Source: Streptomyces mashuensis (GTDB taxonomy: Bacteria > Actinomycetota > Actinomycetes > Streptomycetales > Streptomycetaceae). Taken from it: DNA of 64,000 nt. Where the stretch lies: assembly GCF_014654785.1 (NCBI RefSeq), contig NZ_BNBD01000012.1, positions 62,001 through 126,000 of the forward strand. The letters run 5' to 3'. Under the pieces are notes generated by a model. It had not been told where the DNA came from. It ran no database searches and worked only from the letters and a program-made list of their open reading frames with translations. Position numbers and translations under genes: made by a program. This document shows positions 34,849-42,826 of this stretch, one piece after another; position 1 is the stretch's first letter; every line of letters starts with the position of its first letter.

Positions 34849-34922
34849 GCCACCTTAGCTCAGTTGGCCAGAGCAACGCACTCGTAATGCGTAGGTCGCG
34901 GGTTCGAATCCCGCAGGTGGCT
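34849..34922 (+). tRNA. tRNA-Thr (CGT anticodon)
   Basis: This is a full cloverleaf of 74 nt. The acceptor arm GCCACCT pairs with AGGTGGC. The D arm (GCTC...GAGC), the anticodon loop CTCGTAA with anticodon CGT, and the T arm GCGGG-TTCGAAT-CCCGC are all present. CCA is not encoded. It decodes ACG, a frequent threonine codon here. A strong intrinsic terminator follows within 6 nt, and an accessory block begins right after it. Confidence 0.96.
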
Positions 34923-34927
34923 CCCCG

Positions 34928-34964
34928 AAAGCCCAGGTCATCGCCCAATGATGACCTGGGCTTT
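34928..34964 (+). terminator. tRNA-Thr terminator
   Basis: AAAGCCCAGGTCATC and GATGACCTGGGCTTT form a perfect 15-bp stem with a 7-nt loop, ending in TTT. This is the most classical intrinsic terminator in the window. Confidence 0.93.
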
Positions 34965-34997
34965 GTGGTGTGTACGGGCTGACGCCGCTCCGGTCGG

Positions 34998-35624
34998 TCA
35001 ACTGCTCGTTCCCAGGCGCAAAGGGCGGTCCGGGGCCACGTCGAGGCTGGCCATGACGCCCGGGACCGCGATGTTGGGGAGGGTGAGGCGGTAGAGGCGG
35101 GTGATCTCGTCGACCAGCTCCTCGTCGCGCGGGACCGCCTCGGCCACCAGCTGGACGCCCGTCCAGGCGGCCACCAGGAGGCGGGCGGTGTCCGCGGGGG
35201 AGACGTGCGGGAGCGTTTCGCCGTTGTGCTCGGCCTCGGTGAGGAGGCGTTCGGCGACGGCGATCCAGTCCGGCCACTTCGTGCCGAACATCGCGCGGGC
35301 CCGCTGGTCCACCGAGAGGCGCATCGAGGCGCGCAGGAGCGGCTCGCGGGGCAGGCGGTGGGCGAGGAGCAGCGAGGCGTCGACCAGTTCCTGGAGCTTG
35401 AAGCGCTGCGGCAGCAGGCCCTCGGTGGTCACCGCCTCCGCCAGGACGCCGCGCGCGAGGTCCTCCTTGGAGGAGAAGTGGAAATAGAGGGCCCCGCGCG
35501 TCACGCCGGCGCGCTCCAGGATCTGGGCGATGGTGGCCGCTTCGTACCCGTGCGCGTCGAAGACGTGTCCCGCCGCTTCCAGAATCGCCCGCCGGGTGCG
35601 GACGGCGCGCTCCTGCTGCGCCAC
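34998..35624 (-). CDS. gamma-butyrolactone-receptor-type TetR regulator
   Basis: This is a 208-residue repressor. The N-terminal TetR helix-turn-helix (RTRRAILEAAGHVFDAHGYEAATIAQILERAG, then GALYFHFSSKEDLA) and the ligand domain closely resemble ScbR/ArpA-type receptors, including LSVDQRA, LPHVSPADTA, and NIAVPGVMASLDV near the end. It may bind a gamma-butyrolactone or be a pseudoreceptor. GTG 35624 follows AAGGAGGG. It is downstream of the SDR on the same strand and close to a thioesterase and rppA. No autoregulatory-element palindrome was convincing. Confidence 0.88.
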   Translation of the reverse strand: MAQQERAVRTRRAILEAAGHVFDAHGYEAATIAQILERAGVTRGALYFHFSSKEDLARGVLAEAVTTEGLLPQRFKLQELVDASLLLAHRLPREPLLRASMRLSVDQRARAMFGTKWPDWIAVAERLLTEAEHNGETLPHVSPADTARLLVAAWTGVQLVAEAVPRDEELVDEITRLYRLTLPNIAVPGVMASLDVAPDRPLRLGTSS

Positions 35625-35737
35625 GGGGAGCCCTCCTTGCCTGTCCGCGCCCGTCACGGTGGAGCCATCGTGCCCGCTGGAAGCCGGAATTCCGAAGCGG
35701 CGCGCCCCGGGTGCCGCCGCCGGGGCGGGGCCCCGCG

Positions 35738-36508
35738 TCACTGGTTGACGAAGCCGCCGTCCACCGGCATCACGACGCCCGTGAGGAACGGCGAACGGTC
35801 GCTGAGCAGCCACGCGGCGGCCTCGGCGATCTCCTCCGGGTCGGCGGTGCGGGCCTGCGGGGTCATGCCGTGGACCATCTCCTCCAGGCCCGGGTTGCGC
35901 GCGAACCAGTCGACGGTGATCTCGCTCCGGGTGGTTCCGGGGGCCACCGCGTTGACGCGGATGCGGTCGCGGGCGTACTCGTCGGCGGCGGCCCGGGTCA
36001 GGCCGACCACCGCGTGCTTGGAGGCCACGTACGGCGCGGCGGCCGGGATGGCGACGAGGCCGCCCACGCTGGCGTTGTTGACGATGCTGCCGCCGTCGCC
36101 GTGTTCGAGCATCGCGGCGATCTCGGGGCGGAGGCAGTTCCACACGCCGCGGACGTTGGTGTCCATGATGGCGTCGAAGACGTCGTCGCCCATCAGGTGC
36201 AGCGGTGTGCGGTCGCCGCCGATGCCCGCGTTGTTGAAGGCCGCGTCCAGCCGTCCGTACCGCTCGACGGCGAACGCCACGGCCGCCTCGGCCTCCTCCG
36301 CGCGGGCGACGTCCGCGACCACGTACGCGGCCTCGGCACCGGCCTCGCGCAGTTCCCCGACCAGGCCGGCCAGCCGGTCCTCGCGGCGGGCGGCCAGCAC
36401 GACCTTCGCGCCCTCGCGCGCGAAGACCCGGGCGGCCGCCGCGCCTATGCCGCTGCTCGCCCCGGTGACCAAAGCGACTTTGCCGAAAAGAAGATGATTT
36501 TGCGTCAT
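35738..36508 (-). CDS. short-chain dehydrogenase/reductase
   Basis: This is a 256-residue classical SDR. TGASSGIG near residue 16 binds the dinucleotide, NNAG (about 91) is present, and the catalytic Ser and Tyr-x3-Lys lie in NNASVGG and YVASKHA. Arg residues after the second strand (AARREDR) hint at NADP preference. The substrate is unknown; position between a GBL-receptor homologue and a thioesterase suggests a tailoring or signalling-lactone reductase role. The ribosome site is weak. Confidence 0.9.
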   Translation of the reverse strand: MTQNHLLFGKVALVTGASSGIGAAAARVFAREGAKVVLAARREDRLAGLVGELREAGAEAAYVVADVARAEEAEAAVAFAVERYGRLDAAFNNAGIGGDRTPLHLMGDDVFDAIMDTNVRGVWNCLRPEIAAMLEHGDGGSIVNNASVGGLVAIPAAAPYVASKHAVVGLTRAAADEYARDRIRVNAVAPGTTRSEITVDWFARNPGLEEMVHGMTPQARTADPEEIAEAAAWLLSDRSPFLTGVVMPVDGGFVNQ

Positions 36509-36576
36509 GATCGGGAGTTTGCCAGCCGGGGCGGCCGGTGTGGAGGCCGGATGGCCGGGCGCAGGTCAGGCGCAGG

Positions 36577-37386
36577 TCACGCGCGCAGGTCGGGCGCGGG
36601 TTCCCGGCGCGGTACGCCCAGGGTGCGCTCGATCAGCTCGGCCACCTCCGGGGTGTGGTCGTCGAGGTAGAAGTGGCCGCCGGGGAAGACGCGCACCTCG
36701 CAGCGGGCGGCCGAGAAGCCCTGCCACGCGCGGGCGCCCTCGACGGTGACCACCGGGTCGCTGTCGCCGACGAGCACGGTGAACGGGATGTTCAGGGGTG
36801 CGCCGGGCGTCCAGGCGTACGAGCCGACGGCGCGGTAGTCGGCGCGGAGCGCGGGCATGGCCAGGGCGAGGAGCTCGGGCTCGTCGAAGATGCCGGCGGC
36901 CGTGCCGCCCAGGCGGCGCATCCGTTCCAGCAGCTCCTCGTCCGAGCCGACCTGGTCCTGTTCGCGGGGCGTGGCCCGCGGGGCGGAGCGCGCGGAGAGG
37001 AAGAGGCGCTCCGGTGTGGGTGCCGAGCGCTGTTCGAGGCGGCGTGCGACCTCGTAGGCGAGGACGGCGCCCATGCTGTGGCCGAAAAAGGCGAACGGAC
37101 GGTCCGTCAGCGGCATGACCTCCTCGGTCAGCCGGTCGGCGAGCGCGCCGATGTCGTCGTAGGCGGGCTCGTGATGACGGTCCTGCCGCCCCGGGTACTG
37201 CACGGCCACCACGTCCGGTACGTCCGCGGGGTCCGCGGTGACGCCGCCGGTGCCGGCCGGCGTCCGGGTGAGGGTGCGGGACAGGGCGAGATAGGCGCTG
37301 GCCGAGCCACCGGCGTGCGGGAAGAGGACGATGCGTATGCCGTCCCGGCGGCCCGTACCGAAGCGGCGGAACCATGTTCTGCTCAC
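36577..37386 (-). CDS. type II thioesterase
   Basis: This is a 269-residue stand-alone thioesterase of the kind that edits polyketide or peptide synthases. Visible are LFPHAGGSASAY (oxyanion region), the nucleophile FFGHSMGAVLAYE (Ser at about 103), VLVGDSDPVV (Asp) and FPGGHFYLDDH (His). GTG 37386 follows GAGGAG; an ATG upstream is also in frame. It is divergent from rppA across 233 bp and upstream of the SDR and regulator on the same strand. No modular synthase is in the window for it to serve. Confidence 0.9.
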   Translation of the reverse strand: MSRTWFRRFGTGRRDGIRIVLFPHAGGSASAYLALSRTLTRTPAGTGGVTADPADVPDVVAVQYPGRQDRHHEPAYDDIGALADRLTEEVMPLTDRPFAFFGHSMGAVLAYEVARRLEQRSAPTPERLFLSARSAPRATPREQDQVGSDEELLERMRRLGGTAAGIFDEPELLALAMPALRADYRAVGSYAWTPGAPLNIPFTVLVGDSDPVVTVEGARAWQGFSAARCEVRVFPGGHFYLDDHTPEVAELIERTLGVPRREPAPDLRA

Positions 37387-37521
37387 CGAGTGTCTCCTCG
37401 TGTCTCCGTAGGTGAAGACCATCTTCCGTGGTGGCGCGGGCGTCCCGGAAGGGTCACGGGGGACGAGGTTCCGCAGAACAGTCCAATTCCGTCCTTTGAG
37501 TGAACTTTCAGCGCATATGTG

Positions 37522-37569
37522 TGGCGTGCCCCGCAATGCGGCATGTACTGGACATAAGCTGGCACGCCA
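37522..37569 (+). promoter_or_regulatory. possible three-way-junction leader of rppA
   Basis: TGGCGTGCC (37522-37530) and GGCACGCCA (37561-37569) form a perfect 9-bp outer stem. Between them lie two small hairpins, CCGC-AAT-GCGG (37531-37541) and ATGT/ACAT (around 37543-37555). It lies 50 nt before the rppA start, in the divergent gap with the thioesterase gene. Confidence 0.4.
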
Positions 37570-37619
37570 TTTTGGCGGCCCTGAGCAGGTGTCGAGACCT
37601 ACGCGACTGGGAGGCCGTC

Positions 37620-38717
37620 ATGGCGACACTGTGCAGACCGGCCATCGCCGTCCCCGAGCACGTGATCACCAGGGAGGAGACCCTGGAGCTCGCGCGCACG
37701 CTGCACGCCGATCATCCGCAACTGGAACTGGCCCTCCGGCTGATCGGCAATACCGGGGTACAGACCCGGCATCTGGTGCAGCCCATCGAGGACACTCTGA
37801 AACATCCGGGCTTCACCGTGCGTAACGCCCGTTACGAACGCGAGGCCAAGGCGCGCGTGCCGGACGTGGTCCGGCGCGCCCTGGCCAACGCCGAGCTGAC
37901 GGCGCGTGACATCGATCTCATCGTGTACGTGTCCTGTACAGGCTTCATGATGCCTTCGATGACTGCCTGGCTGATCAACACGATGGACTTCCGCAACGAG
38001 ACCCGTCAGCTGCCCATCGCCCAGCTGGGCTGTGCCGCCGGCGGGGCGGCGATCAACCGGGCGCACGACTTCTGCCGTGCCTACCCGGGGGCGAACGTGC
38101 TGATCGTGGCGTGCGAATTCTGTTCGCTGCTCTATCAGCCGACCGACCTCGGCGTCGGGAACCTCCTCTCCAACGGCCTCTTCGGCGACGCCCTGGCGGC
38201 GGCGGTGGTGCGGGGCGAGGGGGGCGCGGGGGTGCGCATCGAGCGCAACGGCTCGCACCTGGTGCCGGACACCGAGTCGTGGATCTCCTACGGGGTCCGG
38301 GACACCGGTTTCCACTTCCTCCTGGACAAGCGGGTCCCCGGCACGATGGCGATGCTCGCGCCCGCCATGCGCGACATGGCCGAGCCCCACCAATGGGACG
38401 TCTCCGAGCTGGACTTCTACATCGTCCACGCCGGCGGGCCGCGCATTCTGGACGACCTGGGGCGGTACCTCGGACTGCCTCCAGAAACGTTCCGCTACAG
38501 CCGGGACACGCTCACCGAGCGCGGCAACATCGCCAGCGCGGTCATCTTCGACGCGCTGGAACGTCTCTTCTTGGAGGGCGGCGCGGAGGACCGGGCGCGC
38601 GGCATCATCGCGGGCTTCGGCCCGGGCATCACGGCCGAGATCGCCCTCGGCACGTGGATCGGCGCGGCGGAGGACGGCGACCGCATGGGACGGGAGGCGG
38701 CGGCACAGACCGTGTGA
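37620..38717 (+). CDS. rppA: type III polyketide synthase RppA (THN synthase)
   Basis: This 365-residue chalcone-synthase-like enzyme condenses five malonyl-CoA into 1,3,6,8-tetrahydroxynaphthalene, precursor of flaviolin and melanin-like pigments. The triad falls at the family positions: Cys138 (AQLGCAAGG), His270 (IVHAGGP) and Asn303 (TERGN). The sequence is close to S. griseus RppA from memory. ATG 37620 follows GGGAGG. In other strains rppA is paired with a P450 (rppB); none is adjacent here. Instead a thioesterase, SDR and GBL-receptor homologue stand divergently. Confidence 0.96.
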   Translation: MATLCRPAIAVPEHVITREETLELARTLHADHPQLELALRLIGNTGVQTRHLVQPIEDTLKHPGFTVRNARYEREAKARVPDVVRRALANAELTARDIDLIVYVSCTGFMMPSMTAWLINTMDFRNETRQLPIAQLGCAAGGAAINRAHDFCRAYPGANVLIVACEFCSLLYQPTDLGVGNLLSNGLFGDALAAAVVRGEGGAGVRIERNGSHLVPDTESWISYGVRDTGFHFLLDKRVPGTMAMLAPAMRDMAEPHQWDVSELDFYIVHAGGPRILDDLGRYLGLPPETFRYSRDTLTERGNIASAVIFDALERLFLEGGAEDRARGIIAGFGPGITAEIALGTWIGAAEDGDRMGREAAAQTV

Positions 38718-38727
38718 CGGGCGGGCC

Positions 38728-38772
38728 GGCCGGCGGCCACGGCACCCGGGTACGGGGCCGTGGCCGCCGGCC
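38728..38772. terminator. bidirectional terminator between rppA and terB-like gene
   Basis: GGCCGGCGGCCACGGC and GCCGTGGCCGCCGGCC form a perfect 16-bp stem over a 13-nt loop, 10 bp after the rppA stop and between convergent genes. Confidence 0.85.
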
Positions 38773-38843
38773 CGCGCGCGGCGGCGGGTGAGCCGGGCGA
38801 GGCGTCCGGCGTCCCGCGGCCGGCCGGCCGGCCACCCGGACCG

Positions 38844-39299
38844 TCAGAGGTCGAACTCCGCCGGGTTGATGCCCAGCGCGAAGCAGACCTCGCGGACCAC
38901 CGCCTGCTCGTCCTTGTCGAAGTTGCCGTCGGCGCCACCGATGACGATGCCGATCTGGACCACGGCACGGGCCTCGGTCGGCTTCTTCTGCACCTTGCCT
39001 ATGGTCTGCAGGACGCTGACCTTGCCGAAGTCGAAGTCCGTCGCCAGCTTCTGGCAGTAGTCGTTGAACCGCGCCTGGAGGTCGTCGACGGGGAAGTTCC
39101 GCAGCACGTCGTTGGTGGCGATGAGCGAGGCGACGCGCTGCCGCTCCGAGGCGTCCACGGTGCCGTCTGCGGCCGCCACCAGCGCGCACATCGCCATGCT
39201 GGCATCGCGGAACGCCCCGCTCTTCAGGTCGTTCTTCTTCGCCACCAGCTGGCCCTGCATCGTCGTGGCCGATTCCTTGAGCCGGTCCCAGAGCGCCAT
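38844..39299 (-). CDS. TerB-family protein
   Basis: This is a 151-residue TerB-like helical protein. It contains the paired acidic metal-binding motifs typical of TerB (AAADGTVDASERQ and GGADGNFDKDEQ). TerB proteins belong to tellurite-resistance and stress-linked membrane systems. No terC/terD genes are adjacent, so its partners are elsewhere. ATG 39299 follows GAGGAGAGGG. Confidence 0.9.
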   Translation of the reverse strand: MALWDRLKESATTMQGQLVAKKNDLKSGAFRDASMAMCALVAAADGTVDASERQRVASLIATNDVLRNFPVDDLQARFNDYCQKLATDFDFGKVSVLQTIGKVQKKPTEARAVVQIGIVIGGADGNFDKDEQAVVREVCFALGINPAEFDL

Positions 39300-39438
39300 G
39301 TGCGTCCCTCTCCTCGTGCTGTTCGGGTGCACGGGGAGAACGGTGCAGGAGGGTAAAGAAGTTCCCAAGTGGATGAAATCGGTGAGAAGTGGCGTGAGAG
39401 CTCCCGGCTGAGCCCCCTTCACCCGAACAGCACCGCCT

Positions 39439-40467
39439 TCAGCCGGACAGCGCGTCCAGGCTCATCGGCCTGATCCGTCCCTCCATCATCGCCCCGAGCC
39501 CCAGCACCGAGCAGATGTCGGGCTGGTCGGCGATGCGCACGACCATGCCGGTCGCCTGTTCGATCATGGTGTCGAGCCCCGGCAGCATCGCGCTGCCGCC
39601 CGCCAGCATCACGCCGCGCTCGGCGAGGTCGGCCACCAGGTCGGGCGGGCACTCGCGCAGCACGCGCCCGATGGCGTCCAGCACCGCGGTGAGCGGGGTG
39701 TGGATGGCCTCGCGGACGTGTGCGGTGTTGACCAGGACCGTACGGGACAGGCCCGTGGCGACGTCCCGGCCGCGCACCTCCGCCTCCGTGCCCATCCGGG
39801 CCGGGTCGAAGAGCGCCAGGTGCAGGGGGTGCAGGCCCTGGGAGGGCAGCATCAGCTCGTGCTCGCTGCGCAGGTGCTGGATCACGGCGTAGTCGATGGC
39901 GTCCCCGCCCACCTGCACCTTCTCGGCCGCCACGATGGAGCCCAGGGAGAGCACCGCCACCTGGGTGGAGGCCGCGCCGCAGACGACGATCATTGTCGCC
40001 TCCGGCTGCTCGACGGGCAGGCCGCAGCCGACGGCGGCCGCGATGAGCGTGTCCACCAGCTCCACGCGGCGCGTGCCGAGCGCACTGAGCACCTCCACGG
40101 CGGCGCGCCGGGCGATGGGCTCGGCGTCGTGCGGCAGGCAGACGGCGGCGCGCAGCATGGGCTTGCGCCGCCACGCGCGCCGGATCTTGTCGTTGACCAG
40201 GAAGCGCAGCATGCGCTGGGCCATGTCGATGTCCACGACGGTGCCGCCGGAGATGGGGCGGACGACGCGGATGTGGCCGGGCGTGCGGCCGGCCATGCCG
40301 CCGGCGAGGGTCCCCACGGCGATGAGGGAGCCGGTGCGGGTGTTCACGGCGGCGAGGCTGGGTTCGTCCACGACCAGCCCTTCGTCCTTGACGTAGACGC
40401 GTGTCCTGGCGGCGCCGAGGTCCACCGCGACGGTGCAGCGGCGCAACTGTTCGAGGCTGAGGGTCAT
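39439..40467 (-). CDS. MreB-like actin-fold ATPase
   Basis: This is a 342-residue MreB/Mbl family protein. The phosphate-1 loop VAVDLGAARTRVYV, the central VCGAASTQVAVLSLGSI, and the adenosine motif GVMLAGGSAMLPGLD are present. It stands alone, without mreC/mreD or penicillin-binding genes, and matches the extra MreB-like paralogue of Streptomyces rather than the main one. A sporulation wall or stress role is possible but not shown. Confidence 0.85.
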   Translation of the reverse strand: MTLSLEQLRRCTVAVDLGAARTRVYVKDEGLVVDEPSLAAVNTRTGSLIAVGTLAGGMAGRTPGHIRVVRPISGGTVVDIDMAQRMLRFLVNDKIRRAWRRKPMLRAAVCLPHDAEPIARRAAVEVLSALGTRRVELVDTLIAAAVGCGLPVEQPEATMIVVCGAASTQVAVLSLGSIVAAEKVQVGGDAIDYAVIQHLRSEHELMLPSQGLHPLHLALFDPARMGTEAEVRGRDVATGLSRTVLVNTAHVREAIHTPLTAVLDAIGRVLRECPPDLVADLAERGVMLAGGSAMLPGLDTMIEQATGMVVRIADQPDICSVLGLGAMMEGRIRPMSLDALSG

Positions 40468-40778
40468 CGGGTGTCCTGCCCTGGTGGTGCGGTCGTGCGC
40501 GGGTGGTCGGGCCGCCGAGGGCCCTGCGGCCATCGTGCAAGGCGGCGCGCCGGGGTGCCCGCTGAAATGAGCCGCCCGGGGGAGCAGGGGGTGACGTCCC
40601 GTCAGGGACACGCGACGCCCGGCCGAGGCGAACACCCCCGTCGCCCGTCTCGGCCGGCGTCACGCGAGTGAGTCTGCCACCGGGGTCTGACAATGGGTCT
40701 GACCTGCGCCTCATGGGCGCGGCGGGGGTAGGGATGGGGGTAGGGGAGGGGGCCGGGGGCGCCCCCGCCCCCCTTCGC
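40468..40778. other. intergenic region with G-quadruplex-like tract
   Basis: This 311-bp gap has no gene. At 40724-40759 the plus strand carries six runs of three or more G separated by one to two bases, then GGGGGCGCCCCC, which can pair with itself. The tract lies just past the S14 stop and could form a G-quadruplex or help termination. Confidence 0.5.
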
Positions 40779-41081
40779 TCAGCTTCCCTTCCGTACCCCC
40801 GGCAGGAACCCCGCATGGGCGTGCGCGCGGACGTTGATGCGGGAGAGGCCGAAGGCGCGCAGGCAGCCGCGGGGGCGGCCGTCCAGCGCGTCACGGTTGC
40901 GTACACGCGTCGCGCTCGCGTCGCGCGGTTGCCGGCACAGCGCGCGCTGCGCCGCCTCGCGCTCCTCCGGCGGCGTACCCGGACAGCGGACGACCGCCTT
41001 CAGGAGGGCGCGCCGCGCCGCGTACCGCGCGACCGTGATCCGTCGCGCCTCGTTCTTCACGATCTTGCTCTTCTTCGCCAT
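40779..41081 (-). CDS. rpsN: 30S ribosomal protein S14, zinc-free paralogue
   Basis: This is a 100-residue S14 of the long type, starting MAKKSKIVKNEARR and ending LPGVRKGS. It lacks the CxxC-x-CxxC zinc ribbon, so it works without zinc. Such paralogues replace zinc-binding ribosomal proteins during zinc starvation. Its ATG overlaps the L28 stop (ATGA). Confidence 0.93.
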   Translation of the reverse strand: MAKKSKIVKNEARRITVARYAARRALLKAVVRCPGTPPEEREAAQRALCRQPRDASATRVRNRDALDGRPRGCLRAFGLSRINVRAHAHAGFLPGVRKGS

Positions 41082-41317
41082 CAGACCCGTCCCCCTCGCG
41101 CGCGGATCCGTGCGACCGCCGCTTCGACGCCGATGGCGTCCACCGTCCTGATCCCCTTGGCGCTCAGCGTGAGGCGCACATGGCGCCGTTCGCTCGCCAG
41201 CCAGTAGCGCTTGCGCTGCACGTTGGGGTCGAAGCGGCGGGCGGTACGCCGGTGCGAGTGGGAGACCGTGTTGCCGAAGCCCGGCCGCCGGCCCGTCAGT
41301 TGGCAGTGTGCTGCCAC
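41081..41317 (-). CDS. rpmB: 50S ribosomal protein L28, zinc-free paralogue
   Basis: This is a 78-residue L28 with CQLTGRRPGFGNTVSHSHRRT and a single cysteine, hence no zinc site. GTG 41317 is chosen since AGGAGG lies 8 nt upstream; another GTG within that site is a poor choice. It leads the leftward arm of the zinc-limitation cluster, with S14 overlapping its end. Confidence 0.93.
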   Translation of the reverse strand: MAAHCQLTGRRPGFGNTVSHSHRRTARRFDPNVQRKRYWLASERRHVRLTLSAKGIRTVDAIGVEAAVARIRARGGRV

Positions 41318-41345
41318 GGTCGGCACCTCCTCGGAAGCTCGTTAA

Positions 41346-41364
41346 TGAAAATGGAAACCGTTTC
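41346..41364. promoter_or_regulatory. Zur-box-like operator
   Basis: TGAAAATGGAAACCGTTTC lies in the 62-bp divergent gap between L28 and L33. The left part matches the Streptomyces Zur box TGAAAATGATTTTCA over its first eight bases, and GAAACCGTTTC is a local palindrome. The position suggests it controls both directions and derepresses them on zinc loss. Confidence 0.7.
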
Positions 41365-41379
41365 TGTATAGTACCGGCC

Positions 41380-41544
41380 ATGGCCCGCAACGAACTACGC
41401 CCCGTCGTCAAACTCCGGTCCACCGCCGGGACCGGCTACACCTACGTCACCCGCAAGAACCGCCGTAATGACCCCGAACGGCTGGAACTCCGCAAGTTCG
41501 ACCCGGTGGCCGGCCGGCACGTCGTCTTCCGCGAGGAGCGCTGA
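41380..41544 (+). CDS. rpmG: 50S ribosomal protein L33, zinc-free paralogue
   Basis: This is a 54-residue L33 with VKLRSTAGTGYTYVTRKNRRNDP and no cysteines, so it is zinc-independent. ATG 41380 is 15 bp past the Zur-like site; the leader is very short. The COG0523 gene starts 5 bp after its stop. Confidence 0.94.
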   Translation: MARNELRPVVKLRSTAGTGYTYVTRKNRRNDPERLELRKFDPVAGRHVVFREER

Positions 41545-41549
41545 GTGCC

Positions 41550-42734
41550 GTGAACGCAGTGAGCCCGGCCGGCCGCGGCCCCCTGCCCGTCGTCCTCGTC
41601 GGCGGCCTGCACGCGGACGCCCGCGCGGCGGTCGTCCAGCGCCTGCTGGAGACCGTCCCGGGGAGCCTCGCCCTGCACCACGACCTCGCCGTGCCACCGG
41701 GCGCCGAAACGGTCCGCCGGACCGTCCGCGACCGCTTCCGCGCCCTGGGCGCCGCAGACGTCCCCCTGGTCAACGGCTGCGGCTGCTGCGCCCTGCGTGA
41801 GGACCTGCTGCCCGAGCTGCGCCGTCTGGCGGACACCGGCGTCTGCCGGCTGGCCGTCGTGGAGCTGTGGGACTCCGTCGAGCCGCGGGGCGTGGCGGAG
41901 GCCGTCGCCGCCCACGGCGCGGGCGGCGGCAGCGGCTTCCGCCTCACCGGCGTCCTCACGGCCGTCGACCCCGCGTTCGTCCTGCCCTACCTGGCCTGCG
42001 GGGACGACCTCGCCGAGACGGGACTCGCGGTCGCGGTGAGCGACCGGCGCACGGTGGGCGACACCTTCGCCCGGCAGGTGGAGTACGTCTCGGTGCTCGC
42101 CCTCGCCGACGGCCCGGAGGCCGCGGAACCCGCCGACCACGCCCTGCTCGCCCAGACGGCCCCCGCCGCACGCCAGGTGCGGGCCGGCTCGGTGGACCTG
42201 GTCGCAGCCGCCTTCGGGGGCTTCGACACCGAGGCCGCCGCCGCCCGCGCGCACCCGGCCTGCGCCCTGTTGCCCCAGGAGGCGCGCGAGCACGGCGTCG
42301 CCACGCTCGTCTGGCGCGCGGACCGGCCCTTCCACCCCGGCCGGCTGTACGCGGCCCTGGAGGACCTCACCTGTGCGGCGGCCCGCAGCCGCGGGCGGTT
42401 CTGGCTGGCCGACCGGCCGGACACGCTGCTGGCCTGGGACGCCGCCGGCGGCGCGCTGTGCGTGGAGAACGCCGGTCCCTGGCTCGCGGCGCTGCCCGAG
42501 GCCGCCTGGGAGATGGTGCCCGCCGAACGCCGGGTGGCCGCCGCCCTGGACTGGCACCCCGAGCACGGCGACCGCGGGCAGCACCTCACGTTCACCGCGC
42601 CCGGCCTGGACACGGACGGGCTCCGTGAGCTGCTCGGCTCCTGCCTGCTGACCGATGCCGAGTACGCGGGCGGGCCGGCCGCTTGGCGCCACCTCCCGCC
42701 CGCCTTCGACGAACTCCTCGCCCCGGTCTCCTGA
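41550..42734 (+). CDS. COG0523/MRF-like protein with degenerate P-loop
   Basis: This is a 394-residue CobW/COG0523-family protein of the zinc-starvation cluster. The metal motif NGCGCCALRED (Cys77, 79, 80) is intact, but the expected GxxGxGKT P-loop reads VVLVGGLHADARAAV, without the Lys or Thr. In mycobacteria a clustered homologue (MRF) recruits the hibernation factor to zinc-free ribosomes; this is the closest role by context. Classical GTP hydrolysis looks unlikely. GTG 41550 follows GAGGAG. Confidence 0.85.
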   Translation: MNAVSPAGRGPLPVVLVGGLHADARAAVVQRLLETVPGSLALHHDLAVPPGAETVRRTVRDRFRALGAADVPLVNGCGCCALREDLLPELRRLADTGVCRLAVVELWDSVEPRGVAEAVAAHGAGGGSGFRLTGVLTAVDPAFVLPYLACGDDLAETGLAVAVSDRRTVGDTFARQVEYVSVLALADGPEAAEPADHALLAQTAPAARQVRAGSVDLVAAAFGGFDTEAAAARAHPACALLPQEAREHGVATLVWRADRPFHPGRLYAALEDLTCAAARSRGRFWLADRPDTLLAWDAAGGALCVENAGPWLAALPEAAWEMVPAERRVAAALDWHPEHGDRGQHLTFTAPGLDTDGLRELLGSCLLTDAEYAGGPAAWRHLPPAFDELLAPVS

Positions 42735-42826
42735 CCCGCCGCTCCCCGTCCCCGCCACCACGCGAATCCGGCCGTCTTCCCGGCCGTTCCCTCCCCTCCC
42801 CACCCCTCCGCGGAAAGGAACCACCC

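Noticed and set aside
36509..37619. Autoregulatory element for the GBL-receptor homologue
   Set aside because: GTTC/GAAC arms at 37468-37479 and others were inspected, but none matches the longer receptor-binding palindrome well.
37620..38717. TTA (bldA-dependent) codon in rppA
   Set aside because: The TTA near 37835 is out of frame (CGT TAC); no in-frame TTA was noticed.
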